A DNA stretch of 39,495 nucleotides from Acidobacteriota bacterium (GTDB taxonomy: Bacteria; Acidobacteriota; Blastocatellia; Pyrinomonadales; Pyrinomonadaceae): contig JAIVJI010000031.1 of assembly GCA_020200135.1 (NCBI GenBank), positions 1-39,495 of the forward strand, given 5' to 3'. A program made the position numbers and the translations under genes. Positions 36,643 through 39,495 of this stretch are shown piece after piece. How positions within the stretch are numbered: the first letter of the stretch is position 1; every line of letters starts with the position of its first letter. The notes beneath the pieces were generated by a model, which saw only the letters and a list, made by a program, of their open reading frames with translations, was not told the origin of the DNA and made no database searches.

Positions 36643-37266
36643 TTAAGAGTCCGCGCTTTCAACGACGGCCTTGATGTCGGCGGCAGTAAATGAATAACCG
36701 GCTGCTTTAAGCAATTGTAGCGTTCGCCCAAATTGGGATGCGGCAACGGTTGTGCTGAGTACTGGAACCATTTCAACCAACATTTCCTCCAACGATAAAA
36801 GACGAACTGGATTTCCTCGCATGGCCTCCTTGAAGCGCGGGTAATTCTCCCAAATGGCTCGTTCTCCCTTTACAGCGGTGACGGCTGTAACATAGGTAAA
36901 TTCGGCCGAACCCGTAACCGAATGAACAGTCTCAATAAACGCCTCGCTCCACTTCGGTTGAGTAAGTTCGCGAAAAGCCTTCCAAGCTTCACGCCCGGAG
37001 CGAATGCGATTGCCTTCTAAAGCCGTGATGATAGAACGAATCTTGAAGCCCGACTGCCAGCTTTTACAGCTAACAGCCATAATCCGTTCTGGGCCTGACC
37101 GGAGCGGATGATAGCCTAAGACGTCAATGTCGCTATGATTCGAGTCTTGGTTAAGGACGAAATCCTGGTGGTCATTTCTAGGACGAAATTTAAGATTGTG
37201 GCGCGTGAAATAGCCACGCGCTCGTAGGTAATCATCTACGAGTTGCTCAAGTACGTCTTCTTTCAT
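36643..37266 (-). CDS. Putative PD-(D/E)XK-like nuclease-fold protein
   Basis: I do not recognise a named family. The order Glu7 (EDVLEQLVDDYLRARGY helix), Asp48 in SDIDVLGY and Lys68 in MAVSCKSW follows the PD-(D/E)XK nuclease core. The acidic residue before the lysine is replaced by Ser66 (SCK), so catalysis is uncertain. The C-terminal half is helical. Base composition is visibly lower in GC and codons are less biased than in the neighbours, suggesting recent transfer. No methyltransferase or partner is adjacent. The POT start lies 41 bp away on the same strand. Confidence 0.65.
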   Translation of the reverse strand: MKEDVLEQLVDDYLRARGYFTRHNLKFRPRNDHQDFVLNQDSNHSDIDVLGYHPLRSGPERIMAVSCKSWQSGFKIRSIITALEGNRIRSGREAWKAFRELTQPKWSEAFIETVHSVTGSAEFTYVTAVTAVKGERAIWENYPRFKEAMRGNPVRLLSLEEMLVEMVPVLSTTVAASQFGRTLQLLKAAGYSFTAADIKAVVESADS

Positions 37267-37422
37267 ACTTCAGCCCGTCGTCGCCGAAGCCCACTTCTCG
37301 GATGTGGCGCAGTATATCACGCAGAATTGACATGTTATCCTGTGCCGCATGAATTAAGTGCCGGGCTCGCTCGTTAAGTGGCTCCGCGCTTTAGCAGAGG
37401 GCAGAAGCTTGAAGTGAAGGTG

Positions 37423-37659
37423 ATGATATTTCTGATTGAATATGACCGCTGTCAGGGCCGTATGGTCACTTTTAGAGCCTTTGACGGTGCGAAGCGGCAA
37501 GAGGCTGAAGACTCGCGCCTCCAGTTAGAAATCGAACTCAATAGGCGTGGGACTGAGCGCGAGGTGGTTTTGCTTGAGGCAGCGAGCGAAGAGGCTCTGC
37601 GGCGGACGCACCGGCGTTATTTTGAGGATTTGTCCGAGCTTGTGAACTCGCCCGCCTGA
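37423..37659 (+). CDS. Small conserved-looking protein of unknown function
   Basis: A 78-residue protein with no signal peptide or membrane helix: MIFLIEYDRCQGRMVTFRAF, then RQEAEDSRLQLEIELNRRG and EVVLLEAASEEALRRTHRRYF. It looks like a small alpha/beta protein. I chose the ATG at 37423, with GAAGG just upstream; a longer frame starts at a GTG at 37378. It has moderate GC and lies between the low-GC nuclease-like gene (divergent, with a 156-bp gap) and a GT4 gene 13 bp downstream, which may be co-transcribed. Confidence 0.65.
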   Translation: MIFLIEYDRCQGRMVTFRAFDGAKRQEAEDSRLQLEIELNRRGTEREVVLLEAASEEALRRTHRRYFEDLSELVNSPA

Positions 37660-37672
37660 GCATCCTTCAAAA

Positions 37673-38794
37673 GTGCACATAGCGATTGACGCGCATTCGG
37701 TGGGGACGGGGCTGGCGGGGAACGAGACGTACGCGGCGAACCTGGTCGAGGCGCTGGCGGAGGTTGACCGCGAGAACCGTTACACGGTCTACGTCACGCG
37801 CGCGGAGGCCGAGGCGAGGTTCGGGAGGCGCTGGCCGAACTTCGAGGTGCGTCGGACGCTGCCGCACACGCCGCTCGTCCGCATCCCCGTCACGCTCTCG
37901 GCCGAGTTGCGCAGGCGGCCGGTGGACCTGCTCCACGTGCAGTACACCGCGCCGCCGCTCGCGCCGTGCCCCGTCGTCGCCACCGTCCACGACCTCTCCT
38001 TCGAGCACCTCCCCGAAACTTTCAAGCGCCGGAGTCGTGTACAACTCAGGCTCACCGTGCGCGCGACCGCCCGGCGCGCGGCGCACGTCATCGCGCCCTC
38101 GGAGTACACGCGGCGCGACCTCGTCGAGACTTACGGGCTCGACCCCGGGCGCGTGACGGCGATACCGCTGGCCGTCTCGCCGCGCTTCCGGCCCGTCGAG
38201 GACGAGGGTGAGCTGGGGCGCGTGCGGCGTCGATACGGGATAGCGGGCGAGTACGTGCTGGCCGTGGGGTCGATTCAGCCGCGGAAAAATCTGGGGCGGC
38301 TCGTGCGCGCCTATTCGGCCTTGCGCCGCGCGCGCGGGAGGAGTAATCTGCCGCAACTGGTGCTCGTCGGCAAAAATGCTTGGCTCTATGGCGAGACGCT
38401 GAGGGCGATTGAAGCGGAGGGTCTCGGCGACTCGGTCGTCATGACCGGCTACGTACGGGAAGGCGATCTGCCCGCACTGTATTCGGGGGCGCTCTGCTTC
38501 GCCTACCCCTCTTACTTCGAGGGCTTCGGCCTGCCGCCGCTCGAAGCGATGAGCTGCGGCGCGCCCGTGCTGACCGGGAACCTGACGAGCCTGCCCGAGG
38601 TGGTCGGCGACGCCGGGCTGACGGTTGACCCCTTCGACACCGGCGCGCTGGCCGACGCCCTCGCGCGGCTCGTCGACGACGCCGCGCTGCGCGCCGAACT
38701 TCGCGGGCGCGGGCTCCGGAGGGCGCGCGGCTTCGACTGGCGGGACACGGCCCGCATGACCTTGCAGGTGTACAGGAGAGTGATGGGGGCGTGA
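37673..38794 (+). CDS. Family 4 (GT-B) glycosyltransferase
   Basis: HIAIDAHSVGTGLAGNETYAANL at the N-terminus, ATVHDLSFEHLPE, VIAPSEYTRRDL, the donor-domain start YVLAVGSIQPRKNL and the E-x7-E region YFEGFGLPPLEAMSCGAPV are all characteristic of GT4 (mannosyltransferase-like) enzymes. It starts with GTG at 37673, with no strong Shine-Dalgarno. The stop TGA (38792-38794) is within the left arm of the family A repeat. It probably belongs to a second polysaccharide gene group that continues beyond the window. Confidence 0.94.
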   Translation: MHIAIDAHSVGTGLAGNETYAANLVEALAEVDRENRYTVYVTRAEAEARFGRRWPNFEVRRTLPHTPLVRIPVTLSAELRRRPVDLLHVQYTAPPLAPCPVVATVHDLSFEHLPETFKRRSRVQLRLTVRATARRAAHVIAPSEYTRRDLVETYGLDPGRVTAIPLAVSPRFRPVEDEGELGRVRRRYGIAGEYVLAVGSIQPRKNLGRLVRAYSALRRARGRSNLPQLVLVGKNAWLYGETLRAIEAEGLGDSVVMTGYVREGDLPALYSGALCFAYPSYFEGFGLPPLEAMSCGAPVLTGNLTSLPEVVGDAGLTVDPFDTGALADALARLVDDAALRAELRGRGLRRARGFDWRDTARMTLQVYRRVMGA

Positions 38795-38865
38795 ACAGTG
38801 AACCGTAAACCGTGACGAGATAAAACAGCTCTTTCTTGTCACGGTTCACGGTTCACTGTTCACGC
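38790..38865. repeat. Palindromic heptamer-arm element, family A copy 3
   Basis: The left arm GTGAACAGTGAACCGTAAAC(CGTGACGAG) and the right arm CTTGTCACGGTTCACGGTTC(ACTGTTCAC) pair with about two mismatches around a 15-nt core. The variant heptamer CAGTGAA in one arm is matched by a compensating TTCACTG in the other. The upstream stop lies in the left arm. The next ATG is at 38884. Confidence 0.92.
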
Positions 38866-38883
38866 TCGCGTCACTTGTCACTA

Positions 38884-39495
38884 ATGAAAATCGCCATTCT
38901 GGGGACGAGGGGGATCCCGGCCAGCTACGGGGGTTTCGAGACTTTCGCCGAGCAGCTCTCGACGCGGCTGGTCGCGCGCGGGCACGACGTCACCGTCTAC
39001 TGCCGCGCGCACTACGTCAGCCCGCGCCAGATAGAGTACAAGGGCGTCCGCCTCAAGGTGCTCCCGACCATCCGCCACAAGTACTTCGACACGGTCGTCC
39101 ACGCCGGGCTGTCCGCCTTCCACGCCGGGGCCCTCGGCCGCTTCGACGCCGCGCTCATCTGCAACGCCGCCAACGCGCCCTTCGCGCCGGTCCTGCGCGC
39201 CTCGGGCACGCCCGTCGCCATCAACGTCGACGGGCTTGAGCACAAGCGCCGGAAGTGGAACTGGCTGGGGAAGAACTACTACCGCGTGGCCGAGCGGCTG
39301 TCGGTCTGGCTGCCGAACGAGACGGTGACGGACGCGCGCGTCATACAGGACTACTACCTCGCCAAGTACAAGGCGCGCTCGACGATGATCGCCTACGGCG
39401 CGGAGGTCGAGCGGCGCACCGACCGGCAGGCCGTCTCGCGCTGGGGGGTTGAGCCGAACCGCTACGTGCTCTACGTCTCGCGGCTCGAACCCGAG
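38884..39495 (+). CDS. DUF1972/GT4-type glycosyltransferase (3' end beyond the window)
   Basis: MKIAILGTRGIPASYGGFETFAEQL is the DUF1972 N-terminal signature of a group of GT4 rhamnosyl/galactosyl-type transferases. VDGLEHKRRKWN is a further hallmark, and YVLYVSRLEPE marks the donor domain start, where the window ends. It is probably cytoplasmic and involved in capsule or exopolysaccharide repeat-unit assembly. The same-strand GT4 gene upstream is separated only by a palindromic repeat. Confidence 0.93.
   Translation, partial: MKIAILGTRGIPASYGGFETFAEQLSTRLVARGHDVTVYCRAHYVSPRQIEYKGVRLKVLPTIRHKYFDTVVHAGLSAFHAGALGRFDAALICNAANAPFAPVLRASGTPVAINVDGLEHKRRKWNWLGKNYYRVAERLSVWLPNETVTDARVIQDYYLAKYKARSTMIAYGAEVERRTDRQAVSRWGVEPNRYVLYVSRLEPE

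Overview
The window is very GC-rich, densely coded bacterial DNA. The mix suggests an Acidobacteriota genome, probably of the Blastocatellia/Pyrinomonadaceae kind. The clues are a lamin-tail-domain secreted protein, zinc-ribbon membrane proteins with a shared C-terminal tail, large glycosyltransferase loci and many short heptamer-based repeats. This assignment is an inference from protein style, not from a marker search.

Layout: (1) 1-28411 is a long surface-polysaccharide and envelope region. It holds two asparagine synthetases (the first cut by the window edge), glycosyltransferases of the GT2, GT4, GT39-like and PIG-V-like types, a two-domain dehydrogenase, a DUF1028-TPR protein, an ABC exporter pair, a SAM methyltransferase, a UDP-sugar epimerase, an alpha/alpha-toroid protein with a DUF354 partner, a WcaJ-type initiating sugar-phosphate transferase, an O-antigen-ligase-type polymerase/ligase and a VWA lipoprotein. 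Together they look able to make, modify, initiate and ligate or polymerise a polysaccharide; no Wzx flippase is visible here. (2) 28412-30405 is a decayed zone. It has a frameshifted lamin-tail-domain gene, a fragment of a second copy of it, and a short stretch resembling the beginning of ffh. (3) 30336-35190 is the conserved SRP/ribosome operon ffh-rpsP-khpA-rimM-trmD-rplS-rnhB, with a good sigma-70 promoter. Here ffh lacks about 20 codons of its GTPase domain and is out of frame. (4) 35192-37659 holds a POT peptide transporter and two small genes of lower GC, one with a PD-(D/E)XK-like pattern. (5) 37673-39495 resumes glycosyltransferase genes (a GT4 and a DUF1972-type GT cut by the window end).

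The most unusual feature is a set of palindromic elements. Their arms are tandem heptamers (CGTGAAC-type, AGTAGAC-type, GAAGGGC-type), and several fill a whole gap between two co-directional genes. The upstream stop codon often lies in the left arm, and the downstream start codon sits just after the right arm. Three of these elements sit inside the SRP/ribosomal operon. A related heptamer tract (GCTCAAA x4) lies inside the coding linker of a fusion enzyme, where a change of one unit would break the reading frame. No transposase or RAYT-type gene that could move these elements is in the window.
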